The notes under the pieces are model-generated. The model was given only the letters and a program-made list of their open reading frames with translations, was not told where the DNA came from and made no database searches. Below are positions 1 through 12,426 of a stretch of 64,000 nucleotides of DNA, in pieces (the stretch's first letter is position 1; each line of letters begins with the position of its first letter). The translations under genes were made by a program, and so were the position numbers. Source of the stretch: Eutrigla gurnardus (lineage: Eukaryota > Chordata > Actinopteri > Perciformes > Triglidae); assembly GCA_963514095.1 (NCBI GenBank), contig OY741268.1, positions 25,495,657 through 25,559,656 on the forward strand, in the 5' to 3' direction.

Positions 1-1479
1 TCTGTTGAAAAGGATCCTGAGGGGGGACTCTAATAACCCAGATAGATAGTGCTGTTACATTTCTATCTCGAGGCACTCTGTCTTTGCCTGCCAGCGCCCA
101 GGTGCCTTACTCATAGCATTCAGAGCGCTTCCTCTGCCATGTAAATAGCATCTATCACCTGGAGAACAGGTTGAAGCGTGGAGGGGGGAGAGGGTGAGAT
201 GGGGGAGGAGGAGGGGGGGGCTTTTGTCAGACTGCACTTAAGGATTGTACTTACATGTTTTGTCAAATGGTTGCTGCTGTGATTATTTGTGTTTTGTATT
301 ATGTGGCGTGACATGGATTTTTAAACTGTTTGTATGTGTGTGTGTGTGTTTGTGTGTGTGTTTGTGTGTGTGTGTGTGTAGGGGAGGGGGGGAGAGGCGA
401 GAGTCTGGGATCAAATGTCACGCTCATTGTAAATATCCTATTGATAAAAGAATAGTTGGGTGTCATCGTTGGATGCGGGGGGAAACGAACCGTGAAATGC
501 ATTGAAATGCATGAGGCCTCCGTCGCCCTTAACACTGGTCAGCCATTAACACGCTTTATTTCCTCAAGAAGGAAAACAAGCTCGGCTGCTGCCATGCCGC
601 ATGTTCTGTTACCTTGTTCAGCCGCAATTCATTTATAAAAGGTAAGGAAAAATAAAAAATAGGGATTCCAACACCAATCATTCCTGAGGATACATCTATA
701 AATCATCATAAAATGTTAGAATATGTCATATTTTACATACCATCACTATAGATTATCGTCCCAAATGATTTGCTACTTTGTTCCCAGCATATCTACGGGA
801 ACATCTGGGCGTTTTGGCAGCGCTGACCAGAGGTCACCGTGAGTGTTGGTGGCAGTGAAGGAGAATCCATCGCGTCGGCATGTTTTTCCTCAGTATTCTC
901 AGGGATGGGAGCGTTTTTTAGGGTCATCCCCTGCAATCAGTCCTGCTGCTGTGACTTTTTATGGTGGTCTGCATGTCTGATTGAGCTACTTGTTCAACAC
1001 TGTGGATGTTTACAGATTTTTGCACCTGGCTTCATCTCCTTGAATCAAAAATAATATTCGGCCATGCAGCTGCGTGGAAGAATTAATAGGACTGGAGAAT
1101 GCGTCTTTGTTTCATAGGAAAGATATTCTCGCTACAGATCTAAGGATCTCTCTCATCTTTTCCTGCGACCACATTTTTGCTAGAATTTATGGGAAAACAT
1201 CCACATTTATTGCAGAGGCAGCCGCCAGTATTTATCTAGATTAGTCTCATGTAAAATGTACTCTATGACCGTTCCTGTCACGTTGCTCTGATGGGGACGA
1301 CAGACGTTCTCTAGTTTGATGAGCTGCGTCATTTTTTTTCCTGCTCCAATCCAATGGGAGCCTCCCGTTAAAGAAATGTCCCTACCTCAGCTAGGACTCC
1401 ATGGCCAGAGATGAGAGGGGTTTGAGCAGCAATCTGTCGAGGCAGGTCTTTGGTGTGCAATTATGACGAGACCACAGGG
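1..1479. other. Non-coding stretch, no gene seen
   Basis: Contains a G-rich purine run (about 180-222), a TG-rich tract (331-380) and otherwise mixed sequence. The open frames here are short and overlap the simple repeats. They lack splice-bounded coding character, and I see no gene, RNA gene or recognisable transposon. Confidence 0.6.
331..380. repeat. Imperfect (TG)n microsatellite
   Basis: About 50 bases of TG repeats interrupted by three TTTG or TATG variants, followed directly by a G/A-rich tract to about 400. The apparent Cys/Val-rich open frames across it are translations of the repeat. Confidence 0.9.
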
Positions 1480-1640
1480 CCTCTGCTGCTTTGGCAGATG
1501 ATAGAAGGTGACCTGATTAACCTGCAAATTGACATTAAGCATCGAGTGTCTGCCTTGGCATGCCACCTAATATAATCTAGGGGTTAATTAAGCACTTAAC
1601 GCATGAAATTGAATGTAGAAACCGTGTAATAGGATGTTGA
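1480..1640. promoter_or_regulatory. Candidate conserved non-coding block
   Basis: AT-rich unique sequence with several homeodomain-type TTAATTAA/ATTAA cores (GGGGTTAATTAAGCAC near 1572) and a CTTGGCATGCCA palindrome-like motif. It has no repeats and no coding character. The composition resembles vertebrate conserved enhancers, but conservation cannot be seen from one sequence, so this is inference. Confidence 0.3.
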
Positions 1641-3059
1641 CAACACTCCTCGCAGAGGAAAAACTACACCTACCCGATGATGGAACCAAAATCTTTAAGT
1701 GAGATTGATAATCAAAGGGCGATCGTTCATCTAACTCCAGGTAGACCCCCGGAAGACAAAATGTGTTTGATTTAGTAAATACATTTAAGCAGGTTTCTTC
1801 AAAGGCGTCCCACAGCCATTACTGGACGGATGAAGGTTTCTTTTCTGTTACTTTGGTGTGAGCAATAGTTGGAAATGATGAAACTCTGGGGGCTTTGTCT
1901 GGCCTGGCATGACGGATGACTCTGCCGTGAAAATAGGGCATTGTCCCCCACTATCATTTATTATGAGCGTTGGCCAGGTTTGATGGAGGGAGCCAGGCAG
2001 TTGGGAACGTAGATCATTCATCCAGAATGAGGGGCTGTACCGGGTGGAGATCTGCTCTTTTTTTATTTTTTATTTCGCCAACAGCGGCAGAGCTCCTATA
2101 AAAACCTGGTCTCAACACAACTCGGACAAGTGGCATACACAGGGACATTCGTCTGGGGCCGAGGGTTAGGAGACAGCAGTGATGTTACTGTGGGGGGAAA
2201 AAGACTTCTACCAATGGAATCAGCTATTGATTTCCCAACACAAAGCTGAACATGAACTGTACTCGGTGTTTCACTGTAGACTAGTGTGTCTGCCAGTGTG
2301 CCGTCGTGTCACACCTCCACAGAACAGGCAACCCAAAGCCGCCGCCTCAAACTGTTGATTTTTGGATCGACGCTTGTGTGCCGTCGGCTTCAAAACTGTG
2401 TGCAAATCTGTGAGCTCGAGCTCGGATTTATAGTTAGGTGCACTAATCTGCCACGGGGATGTGTTAGCTGACTGATTGAGTGAAATAGGGCAAGGCACTC
2501 TATCTCGTATGTCACTCGAGGGTACATTCGGCTAATGTATCCAGCTGTCTATCTCTTAACATATCTCAGAGGGAGAATGGTACCCGGTTAGAGCAATTGC
2601 ACCATAACTATCATCAATCAGGTTTTTTTTCCTCGGCTGAGACTGGCCATATATTCATAAATATTAACAAATAATCTGTCAATTCTCTGTAAAGTTTCTC
2701 AACCGCATGAGCAAACAAAAAAGAAAAACCTGCCAGGTAGGCCTACTTTTTTAGCTCATAGTGTCGAGGTACATAGCGAAGGGAAAAGAGCAAAAAAAAA
2801 AAATCGGAATCTTATTTTTTTTTAGGTTCAGACGCTTTGCCATCTGCAGAGCCCCTTAATATTTTATTAGGCTGCATGTTTAATGCACAAATCTGGAAAT
2901 CTGAGCGCTTCTGTCAGTAAAACAATAACCTAGCCATTTGTGATTACATGGAGCCACTCCGCCGCAAGAACAATGCTGAAACTTTTTCGAAAAAGACCTT
3001 TTCAGAGAACCTGCTGAGGGAGCACAATCCCCGGCAAGCTCCAGTAGCTGCAGAAAGCT
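1641..3059. other. Non-coding stretch, no gene seen
   Basis: Mixed composition with short T and A runs (around 2050, 2620, 2790, 2810). No splice-bounded coding segment, RNA gene or recognised transposon was found. Confidence 0.55.
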
Positions 3060-3215
3060 CCTCCAATCTGGTTCCCAAACAAATAACCGGTAATGACGGA
3101 TTGACTGAGCCAGGCGGCCAATTAACTGTAATTAACGCAATCAAAGTGCTCGCAGAAAATAGCTATAATGATAACTGTGTGAGTTCTGCAGATTTACATG
3201 AAACGTGTGCGATTT
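3060..3215. promoter_or_regulatory. Candidate conserved non-coding block
   Basis: Contains clustered homeodomain-type motifs (CAATTAACTGTAATTAACGC around 3119-3138) and GATA/TAAT cores with no repeats. An 89-codon open frame runs through it from 2948 to 3217. It has low-complexity hydrophilic content, no recognisable domain and no splice or promoter context, so I treat it as non-coding. Regulatory function is inferred from composition only. Confidence 0.3.
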
Positions 3216-4924
3216 AGCACGTGTGAACATGCACGGATATTTGCAGTTTTTATGTGTGTGAGAGAGTCTTAATAATCTGTGCATCTCATTTCCGTCTCCC
3301 ACAGATGAGTTGTTTACTTATATTCAGCGATGGCACAGTAAGCACTTTGTTAGTGGACGGTGGTGATGGATAGTCGCAGTGACGGACATTTATTAGGATG
3401 GCTTTTAGATGGGCCCGTGAGTGCTGCTCTTGACGGAAAGAATCCCTGTCAATAGAGGAGATGTTGGTCTCTCCGTGCCAACGCCGCCGCCGCGATGCAC
3501 TCAAACGTCTCCCCTCGACCTCGGCGTCCGCGCCCATGTGACAGCTCGGCTCACGCACATCGACTCCGAGGCGGAAACAAAATACCCGTCGTGTCATTGA
3601 TTAGGCTGTCATCAGCAGATAATGACATATTCGTTATTTAAATCAGGGCATGAGCAGAAGTGGGATGTGACGTTGTCAGAAAGAATATTGTCAAGACGTG
3701 ACAAGCCTTTTAAAAACGATTGACAATCAAATCAATGATTTTACTTTGGAAACCGATTCAACGTCCTAACTCTTCAACTGTAATGGGATTCCTTAATAAT
3801 GTATGACATTACAATGAAAATTTTACATGTGATATATTTTATGTTCCAGTCTATAAATGTCTGTTGAACACAGTTGTTAATTATTTCTCGACGTTAAATA
3901 ATAGAGAAATTACATTTACATTGAATGATTAATAACATCCGAGCCCGCGCTCTATAAATCAAGCTGCTTCCGTTCATCTCGTCTTATCCATAGAATTATT
4001 ATCTCCATTTTTCAACAACAATCACTCTCTCATCGATTGAGCTCTATGGAGTTTTCCTCGATAACCTCGCACACAACCCATTACGCTTTTGTGAGAATAA
4101 CAAATGCAGAGGAGGCCGTTTTCATTGATGGATTATCTCAAAGTTTTGTTCTTACACAGAAGTCAGCTTCAGGAAAAAAAAAATTGGAAGAGGGTGAGTT
4201 ATTAGACTGTGGCCTTCAGCTCTTTTCATCAGATGATTCTGTTCCACATCGTTGTCCTTGCATATAAAAGTAAAAAAAAAACTTTCTTCTGCACAATCTC
4301 CCTCCCCTCAATGCTTGAATCAAACAAGAGAAAAAAGTGTTAATGCCTTTGAGAAGGGACACTCTTCGTCAGATTACAGCTTCATTTCATGCCTGGCCTG
4401 GAACGGCTCTCTGATTAGACTGTGGGTCACACAATATGGTAGATGTGAGCCATCGTGGTTGAATGACTGGTGCCTATCTGTTCATAAAAAGCCCCGTCTA
4501 GTGCTGAGCCCCCCCCGGTGTTTCATGTGAACACTGATCTTCACCCGTTTCCTCAGCTGAAAAACAGAAGATCATCTAATAGATTCCAAAGACTGATGGA
4601 GTCAGTTTATCTGGTAATGGGGATTTAAAGAGCATAATAATCTCATTTCATTCTGACATTCCTCTGATGATTTTTGTTTTTCAGGGTGGGGTATAAATAT
4701 TGACAATGCACGTCTAAATTAATCTGAAAAAATTGAGTAAACATTTCTCCCTAGCATCAAAAAAAAAAAAATCCTCTTGGAGCACCGACTAATTAGCCTT
4801 TCTTCCAGACCATCTTCAGGCTTTTGGCGCCGCGGAGCTCAGAGGAGAAGCAGCCAGAAAACAGCCAGACAAGACCGCCGCCGGGCATGTCGGGAGGCGC
4901 GCGCTGAAAACCGCATTGTTAAAA
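3216..4924. other. Non-coding stretch, no gene seen
   Basis: Unique-looking sequence with a short CpG-richer patch near 3480-3560 (GCCGCCGCCGCG) and another near 4830-4910. The A runs near 4177, 4272 and 4760 are short. No gene or known repeat was recognised. Confidence 0.5.
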
Positions 4925-5215
4925 AGTAATTACCTTCTCATTTTAACCCAACGTATGCAAATATGAGGAGATCCCAAATCTTATGCTAAAAATGAGCCCA
5001 ATAATGTGGTGAGTTTGCAACAAGCTGAGCTGTTTGTGCTAATTTCACCTCAGGTGGGGGGTGACCTGTGTGGCATTAAAGGTCAAAGTGCAATTAAAAT
5101 TAATTTACCTTGACAGAAAGTAATTTAGAAATGAAGCTGATAAATGAGCGCTGACTGATTAAGGTAATTAAGTAGATATGTTAATTCCCGGTTATCTTTG
5201 GGTTGCTTTTAAGGA
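4925..5215. promoter_or_regulatory. Candidate conserved enhancer-like block
   Basis: A dense run of transcription-factor-like motifs in repeat-free AT-rich DNA. It has an octamer ATGCAAAT near 4955, an E-box-like CACCTCAGGTG near 5047, an AAAGGTCAAAG nuclear-receptor-type half site near 5080, and repeated AATTAA/TAATTA homeodomain cores between 5090 and 5185. No open frame of note. Such clustering is typical of teleost conserved developmental enhancers. Function is inferred. Confidence 0.4.
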
Positions 5216-5554
5216 ATCGATGATTCCCTTGAGCGACGCCGTGGGCCGTGACTGCCGATCTGAACGCCCAGAGACCTCGTTTTCACCGAAAGGTGCCACG
5301 CGGCCGTCTGAATAGTTACTGTTAAACAACACACACACACCTCATCCTTTTGGAGTATTGGCCAAGGATTTCCGACAGACCGCTAACAACACAATTAAAG
5401 AAGAAGGGTTATCCTCCGAGCCTCGTACACCACATTATTAAGGTGCTTCTAAAACTGGGCTGTAACCGTGGGTTTTTTTTCTCTCTCGTTCACATAACAT
5501 TTTTAAGAGACCAATCAAACAATGCCGGATAATGATCATCCCAGGTTGACAGGG

Positions 5555-5880
5555 CTTCCGCTCGCACATTGTGTATTCACTCCGAGACCTTATTTCTCAA
5601 ATTTAGTGCTGTTTAATTGACTGAGGCTGCACTAATAGTATTACTTGTTATTAACGGGAAGGATATGCTAACTGCTGATTGCAGATGAGTGCAAAGCTGC
5701 AGTGATGGTGTGCTGTATGTGTTTTATGCAATAATATATCTTCTGCAATAGAAGCCCTAACGTGAGTAAAACTAGCTGGGAGAAAGGCTAATAAAGCAAG
5801 GAGGCAGCCTGCAGGGCTGCTTCAGGAGCAATGGGAGTCCATTATAAAGCCCCGGCAGAGCTCTAACAGGTAACACTGCC
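5555..5880. promoter_or_regulatory. Candidate conserved enhancer-like block
   Basis: Repeat-free sequence with TTTAATTGACTGAGG, several TTATTAA and GCAATAATAT cores, and a palindrome-like GCAGCCTGCAGGGCTGC near 5804-5820. There is no coding signature in any frame. It lies directly upstream of the hairpin at 5960-6010. Regulatory role is inferred from motif density alone. Confidence 0.35.
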
Positions 5881-5959
5881 AGCCGCGTGTCAGACGCTCC
5901 TGAATCAAGATTTTTGTCTGTATACCCTAATTATAAAATGTCTTCTGGCATAAGGGCCA

Positions 5960-6010
5960 CATGCCATCGCCACGGCGTTGCTATGGATGCAAAACCGTGG
6001 CGATGGTATG
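5960..6010. other. Near-perfect hairpin, 16-bp stem
   Basis: Left arm CATGCCATCGCCACGG (5960-5975) and right arm CCGTGGCGATGGTATG (5995-6010) are reverse complements with one difference, which would be a G-U pair in RNA. The 19-base loop contains GTTGCTATGGATGC, which resembles an RFX X-box half site (GTTGCYATGG). The stem is shorter than a normal pre-miRNA stem (over 20 bp), and the flanks do not extend the pairing. It could be a protein-binding palindrome, a short structured RNA or chance. Confidence 0.5.
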
Positions 6011-6537
6011 CTCAGCTGCCAAAGCAGCTTGAAAATGTCCAGGAGATGCACTGCGTGACTGACATTTCAGCATCACGCCACACGGCCATAATACTGAAGT
6101 CACAATGGCCACACAAACCTAATAAAGAATGTGACACCTGGACACAGAGCTGCTGAAATCCCCCCCAAATCCCAATCTATTGGATTTTCTATCTGGTGTG
6201 GATCAGCCACCACCCCATCATTTTCAAACTCCATCCTTTCCTGTCTGCTCTGCGGCGTTTGAGGACCGCGATTGATCGCGTTTGATGGAGTGCGTTGCTA
6301 AAAGCAACCTTGTGCGTGCATAACTACTCGGGATCCTTTGAGCGGGAGAGATCGTAGGACAGTTAACTTCACAATCACCGACGAAGGCGGGGAAAAGGAA
6401 TACAAACAATGCCTCACTCCTTTATCACACTATGGATTTCTGTCTCTTCTGGTGTAATCCAATCTGCATGGACGCTCCCTGAACGCATCTTCCACCTCAG
6501 AGGAGAAGGAATTTAACATAAATTGCTGGTGAAATAG

Positions 6538-6568
<31 letters not shown>

Positions 6569-7179
6569 TGTTTTCATGCCTATCAGCTTGTAGAATCAAC
6601 AGTTCTCCACTTAGCGTTTGTCCACAATCTCAGTGTCCTCTTCAACCTCCACGAGACTCATCATGCGTGACATTTATTAATCTGCTCGGAGGCAAATTGA
6701 CAGGAAAGGAAACTGGTAATTGTGTTAAATGTTTTTTTTAAGATGTGCGGGAGAGAGGGATGAAGTTAAAGTAATTCTAGCCTGAGGACAGCTTTGCAAG
6801 GAAATGGAAGGTATGAGTGTTCCCAAACATTTCCAGTCACACAGTCACATCAGCAAACACCTCCATATATCAACCACGTTACTGTCTGTGAGGAATACAT
6901 ATATACTTAAAACCGTCATAATATACATTACCAGACAGATGCTTTGAAAACCCGGAGCAAAGTAATGATTTGTAAAAAATCAAGTGCTGCACATAATGTG
7001 ATGCACATTTGAAATGGAAATTCGAGCGGTGCAACAGAGCGAGTTGAGCCGTGATCTGTAACTGATGTAAGCGTGCATCATGTTTGGCTTTCCAAAAAGA
7101 TATTGAATTTTGATAGAAAAATATGAAGACATTGGGTGAAGTATTTCAAGCTCAGTTGTATGACTCTAGTGATGGCAAT
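6011..7179. other. Non-coding stretch with a TA microsatellite
   Basis: Holds the (TA)14 tract at 6538-6565 and AT-rich unique sequence. No exon, RNA gene or recognised transposon was seen. Confidence 0.5.
6538..6565. repeat. (TA)14 microsatellite
   Basis: Uninterrupted TA dinucleotides over 28 bases. Confidence 0.95.
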
Positions 7180-7400
7180 GTCTCTCCCAACAACTATTGG
7201 ATGGAGTGCCATTAAATTCATGCTCACCAGAGGATGAATCCTATTGATATCCTCATTTGATGCCACTAGCAGGTCATAGTTGTCACTTTTTCAGTGAAAA
7301 AATGAAGACAGTCCCAGTAGCTTCAGCTGTATGGCAACTCTTAGCATGCTACACGCTAAGCTAAGGCTGTGAACATGTTATAAACATGTTATAAACATCA
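7180..7400 (+). repeat. Degenerate teleost dispersed repeat
   Basis: Contains wording that I recognise from an abundant fish repeat: CAACAACTATTGGATGGAGTG (about 7189-7210), CCAGAGGATGAATCC (7228-7242), then the GCTAAGC/AACATGTTA motif series (7343-7400), including a 13-base direct repeat of AACATGTTATAAA. The order of the blocks matches the family. Class is uncertain (DNA transposon or non-LTR tail). No coding sequence remains. Confidence 0.55.
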
Positions 7401-10400
7401 TATATACGATATTAAAATCTTGCGTTGTGATTATCCTGGCCAAAATAAAACTTAAAACTCTTAAAACAGCAGTAAAACATTCTGTAATCACTTTACATTT
7501 AGTTAAAAAACAAACATTTTTAATTACATCCCAGTTATGACATCTTCTTTTAGTGAATATCTTTTTTCACGCAAAACAATCTGAAATGCTGTATTTCTTT
7601 AACCATGATAGTGAGCTAGTTGACACTCATGATATTTACAATTATCCCAATAATAGAAATTAACTTTGTCCGGAGTTAATCCATGACCTGAGGAGGTTCC
7701 ATGTGATTTTAGCCCTGAAAGCTGAGACAGCTTTTTGTTTTTAAATGTTTCAACTCCTGCAAAACTTTCACTCTTATCCTGAAGCTTTATGACTGTACTT
7801 CATAACCGTACAGACGCAGACTAGAGGCGAGAGGAAAAAGGGGAGGCTGGACAGAAATAACTGGAATTTTCGGTGAGTTCTGAGATCAGACGCCGAGCTG
7901 AACACAAACAGGCTCACACAGGCAGACACACACGGCCCTCTGTAGCTAGCTGACTGCAAACGCACCGGCCAAACTGCAGTTGAAAATCTGCTCTGAACAC
8001 ACCTTTACCTCCATCACTCACACCAGCGTCCTCTCTTAAAATCAAATTTTCATAAACCGGCTTTAATAAGAATTCTTGTCTTTATGCTTCTTTTATGCAT
8101 TGATTTTATCTCGAGAGTTTTCGTTGTCTTGCATGTTTCTATTTCCTGGCGCTGTAGATTTTCAGCTTTTATCTCTGTGAAGCACTTGTTTTGGAAAAGT
8201 GCTATCTTAATCTAGATTATTAATAGTTTATTATTATTATTGAGTCTTGTTTGATTCATCCCGTGGAAAAAGAAAGAAACATTAGCTACTTTTGAGCACA
8301 GCTTCTGTTAACACTACAAACAACATAAATACCAGATCCCATGGTAATCTAAAACAACAATACAATAATCAACCGCAGGAGAAAGTCGGTGAGACTTCAA
8401 AAAAACACTCAAACAGTCCTTTTCATGTGTTGCCTATATTAAAGTACTTGTAGTTAATCAAGGTTGTAGATTATTTCCCACCTCTGCTATTTAATTTGTT
8501 ATTACACGGCTCCTCTTCACCACCTTACATCGAGCCTCGAAGCATCGCCCCCCCACACATTCAATCGAATCCATCTTATTTGGTATTTGGGAATGACGAG
8601 ATAAACGCAGCCGCCCTCATTGAGAGATAGTGTATCTAAACATGTTCAAGAGCAGCCTTATCTCCCCGGTGCCTCTCAGGCATGAAAAAGCCTCCGTCAG
8701 TTTCAACATGTTAACATGTACACCTACGCAGGTCTAAAACTTCGCCCGCTTTCCAATCCTGAAAAGGGAAGTGGAATTATCTCGGTGCCCAGGGTGCACA
8801 GACGGGCGGCGCGGGGGGGAACAAATAAATGCACCGCTCTCCTGTGCTGCGTGCAGATAACCGAGCACAGCCTACAGTATCTGCAATGCACAGCGCTCTG
8901 ATAAGATCCCAGCGTGATTACTTCCTATCAGTCACCGATGATCAGCTGTTTGGACCGTCCGAGCAGACAAAACCCCCATAACATAATCACCCGTGAAGCC
9001 CGCTGCCTCCTCACAACGGCTTACATCCAGCGGGACAACTTGAAATTACTGCTGTTGCATCAGTTGTGTCGACTCGCCGGGCTATAGAACGACACTTGTA
9101 GGTTTATAATACAGCCGAGTAGATTAACTCACGCATGGATTCCTGCGAAGGAATGCTGAATGGTGGGAAAAAAAGCACAGATTTAGCGCAGCGTGAGGCG
9201 GCTCCCTCGCAGAGGTGCAGCTGCGGCTTTCTCTCAATCAATAGCAATGTGAAAGGGGTACTCCAACATTGATCAGAACAAGTGCATTGTTCAACATAAA
9301 GGAACACACGCGCTGCAGTTTTTGAGAAGGAACATTATCCCGACGCACATTATCATTTGACCCAATTGGAGTGTTTTTCTGACCTACTTATTGGGTTGAT
9401 CCTCCGGGGTTTGGCCTTTTTGCACTTGTTAAGTGTGTACAATGGCATACTCCTTTGATGTGCAAATATCGATTGTACTGATACAAGACTCTCGGCTGAC
9501 CTATAGCATATTGATTGGAGAAAAGCTGCATTCTGCCTTGTCTTCCAAGTTGATGAAAAACTTATTTTTCAATGAGCTCAGATGCATATGGGAAACGATG
9601 AGACTTCTTAATGATGTTTTCAGTGTGGCATCACTACTGCTTTTTTTCTACCCCAGTTTTGAAGGATGCCATTGCCATTCCTGACTTGTCCGTTCATTCA
9701 AAGGTCATTAGGTCATTTCACATCAGCAGGTAATGGAGTTGACAGGGTTCATCTGAGCTGTGTTCTTGGAGCCCGAGGGGCCGCGAGTGAATTCTCATCA
9801 TCTCCAACCAGCAGCCAAAAAAAAAATGAAAAAAAAATCCTCCCAGCTCCGGCGATAAGTAGGACAACTGCTGGGTGGAATTCAGCTGTTTATGCACACG
9901 AGGATAGACAATGTGGGCATGGCCGGCGCCCAGAGTTTAGCAATGTGCAATATTATGACGACTCTGCTGCCGCCGGCTGCGCGGGACGCCTAATGTGTCA
10001 AAATGGTCCGACGTTATCGCCGAAGCACTTTCAACCTGTTGTGCAATGTCTGAAAACTGCATTAGGAATTAATACACTTCTAATTTAAATGTGATCTATC
10101 CTCAAAAATAAAAGACAGTTTTACTATGCTCTTTAAAAATACATATCATTTAAAATATGTATGATAATATATGATAAAAATCAAATAAAGACTGTCTGCA
10201 CTTTCAAGTGTATGGCGCACAGTGGGGAGTGGGCATTCAGGGTTCAAATTAGAACCTGATGAGAGATTCTAATGATGCTTTACCCTGGTACAGTCCACAT
10301 CCAGAGGGGCCAAATATCCAATTAAAACAGTCACTCTCTCTCTCCCTCTCCCTCCCTCTCTCTCATTTAATGAGGTAATTACTGAGAAACCTGCATGTAA

Positions 10401-10499
10401 ATTCAAATCAAGATAATACCGCTGGAGAACCGACGCACAACAGCCCACCAAATGTCCTCTCTGCTCTATAATTGTCATTTCGCCAGATGTAATCCATCA
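7401..10499. other. Non-coding stretch, no gene seen
   Basis: Mostly unique sequence with short A runs and a CT-rich tract (about 10331-10364). The open frames at 9433-9684 and 9666-10088 cross an A-rich low-complexity run and show no domain, splice context or coding bias. I found no known repeat. Confidence 0.5.
10331..10364. repeat. CT-rich simple repeat
   Basis: CTCTCTCTCTCCCTCTCCC-type pyrimidine tract of about 34 bases. Confidence 0.85.
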
Positions 10500-11110
10500 C
10501 GCCGCACACCGTTTGATATCACAAACGCCACCTTTTAACTTGGCGGCCCGCGACGGCGGCCGCTCGGCGACGGGGACGCCGTTTAATCGCAGGTAATTCT
10601 CGTGGGTTTTTTTACGCGGCGCTCCATTAACTCGGGCTCAGGTCGGCGATTGTGATTTTGATGCTAATTGCTACCGCGTCCGCCATTACGCAACGCGTAA
10701 ATGCAATTCAGGACATGAAAGGTTGCGGTATCAAAACAATGCAGGATCTGCGGCTGACAGGCGGGAAAGGGCAGCTGAGCTAAGCTGATTGGTGGTACAA
10801 TAAGAATGAGAGATACTCTTTATTTCCTGACCTTTCGCCGCTTGCTTTCACGCCCTCTCTCCTCTGTCAGTATCGCTGATCAGCCGCGGCCGCGTGCACG
10901 CCGGGTCTCGCAGACGGGACTCAAATGATCTCAACGCACAATGCGTCTCTATAATATTGCATGTCCTACCTTCTCGTCTTCACGCTGAGATAATGCATCG
11001 GATGTGGCAGAAGAGCCCAGTGGACGCTTGCTGTCACGACTGTAGCGAATGAGGGAAAGCAGCTTTGCACATGTCACAGAATCAATATTCATCATAACCT
11101 GGTTCGGTCT
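10500..11110. promoter_or_regulatory. CpG-rich candidate regulatory region
   Basis: The segment from 10500 to about 10720 is unusually CpG-rich for this window (GCGACGGCGGCCGCTCGGCGACGG around 10550-10573). It also carries homeodomain-type cores (GCTAATTGC near 10662, TTTAATCGC near 10583) and a palindrome-like ACGCAACGCGTAAATG. A second CpG patch with GCCGCGGCCGCG lies near 10882-10893. No start codon, splice site or coding frame goes with it. It could be a CpG-island-like enhancer or an orphan promoter. Inferred. Confidence 0.3.
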
Positions 11111-12426
11111 CTCATTGTGTTCCTTGTATCAGACTTGACACGTTATTTTGTCCTCGCATGAATTCGTCTATTTCTCCGGCTCACGCCGTCCAAACAAGCA
11201 TCTCTGTTTAATTAAATGACCTGAAATAACACTGGCTGGGTTAAGATCAGTTTAACCCATGTTTTACACGCTATAATTACACTTGACATGGTTTTGTTTG
11301 ATGATTAGTCTGCAGGACTGCACCAAAATTTGAAATTAAATTGCAATGCCTCCCGCTTCAATGCTGCGCTGTGCCTTTAAGTTTTGGATGAAACTATCTC
11401 CAAAGCAGATTTTACTTCTGAGGTGGAAGAAAAAAAATCTGAGAAAGCAAAAAAAAAAGAAAAAGCCCCAGTTGAACGGAAAGCAGAAAGTCTGGTTTTT
11501 TTTGTGCCGCTGTGAAAATGGCACAAAACCACCTGCTGAAAGTCAATTAACATAACCCTGACATAGACCAACACAACACAGAGATACAAACAGCAAATTT
11601 AAATTTCGGGAACCTGCAGGCATTCAGATAAAACTGGTGTCAGAAGCTGCACAATTTACCTGCAAATGGAAAAAGTATGGATGAAGACATCTGGGTGGTG
11701 TTTTTTTAAACTTTAGGTAAGGGAGAAGCAGATCTTTATTCAGAAATAATTCAAAATCTGACTTGTAGTATAACTTCAGTAATGCATTTTGCATACGTTG
11801 CATACAGTGTGGCGGAAAGAAAATATAGAAGTATCTACCGATGACAAATTCACTCCCCAAATAATCATCATGACAAAAATAAGATAGATATTCACTATAA
11901 ATATGCCAAATATGACTTTGATGCTTGATGGAAATAAAGCTCTCAGATTTCCATCAATATCTTAACCTCACACTTTCACACAATCTCTCCTGTTGGACAC
12001 CTAATGGCCGCCATCACCGGGGTTCATGCGGTGAAAGGGACAAAGCTCTTCGACTGTATCACACTTAAATGGCTCGCTGGACAGCAGAAACGGCTACCCT
12101 TCAAGTCTTGATTGCAGCGGCACGGCCCTCGCTGTGTTTTCATTGTGTGAAGTCGCTGTTATAACACCAGAGTGCTCGCGAGAGAGAGCCATTGTGTCCT
12201 TGGGAGGTCATTTCAGCTCCGGTGGAAAAATGGATTTCAGCCTCAGCGCTCATTTGAGTTCCGGCACCAGACTGACTTTTGTCGGGTACCAGAAACGAGG
12301 ACGTCCTGCTTGAGCAGAGTGTGGACCTATGTGCCATTTAGAGAAACAGGTTAATCCTGATTTACCCTTTTTTGACGAGCCTCTTTGAGCCCAACTCGAT
12401 GATCCCCACATCGACTAACTGATTCG
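11111..12426. other. Non-coding stretch, no gene seen
   Basis: Mixed sequence with an A-rich patch at 11428-11463. The frames here are driven by the poly-Lys/poly-Phe translation of that patch. No recognised feature. Confidence 0.5.

Noticed and set aside
2948..3217. 89-codon plus-strand frame as a small protein gene
   Set aside because: No promoter, splice or domain support, and the DNA looks like a homeodomain-motif-rich non-coding block.
5960..6010. Hairpin as a microRNA precursor
   Set aside because: The 16-bp stem is too short for a standard precursor and the flanks do not extend it, so only a generic hairpin is reported.
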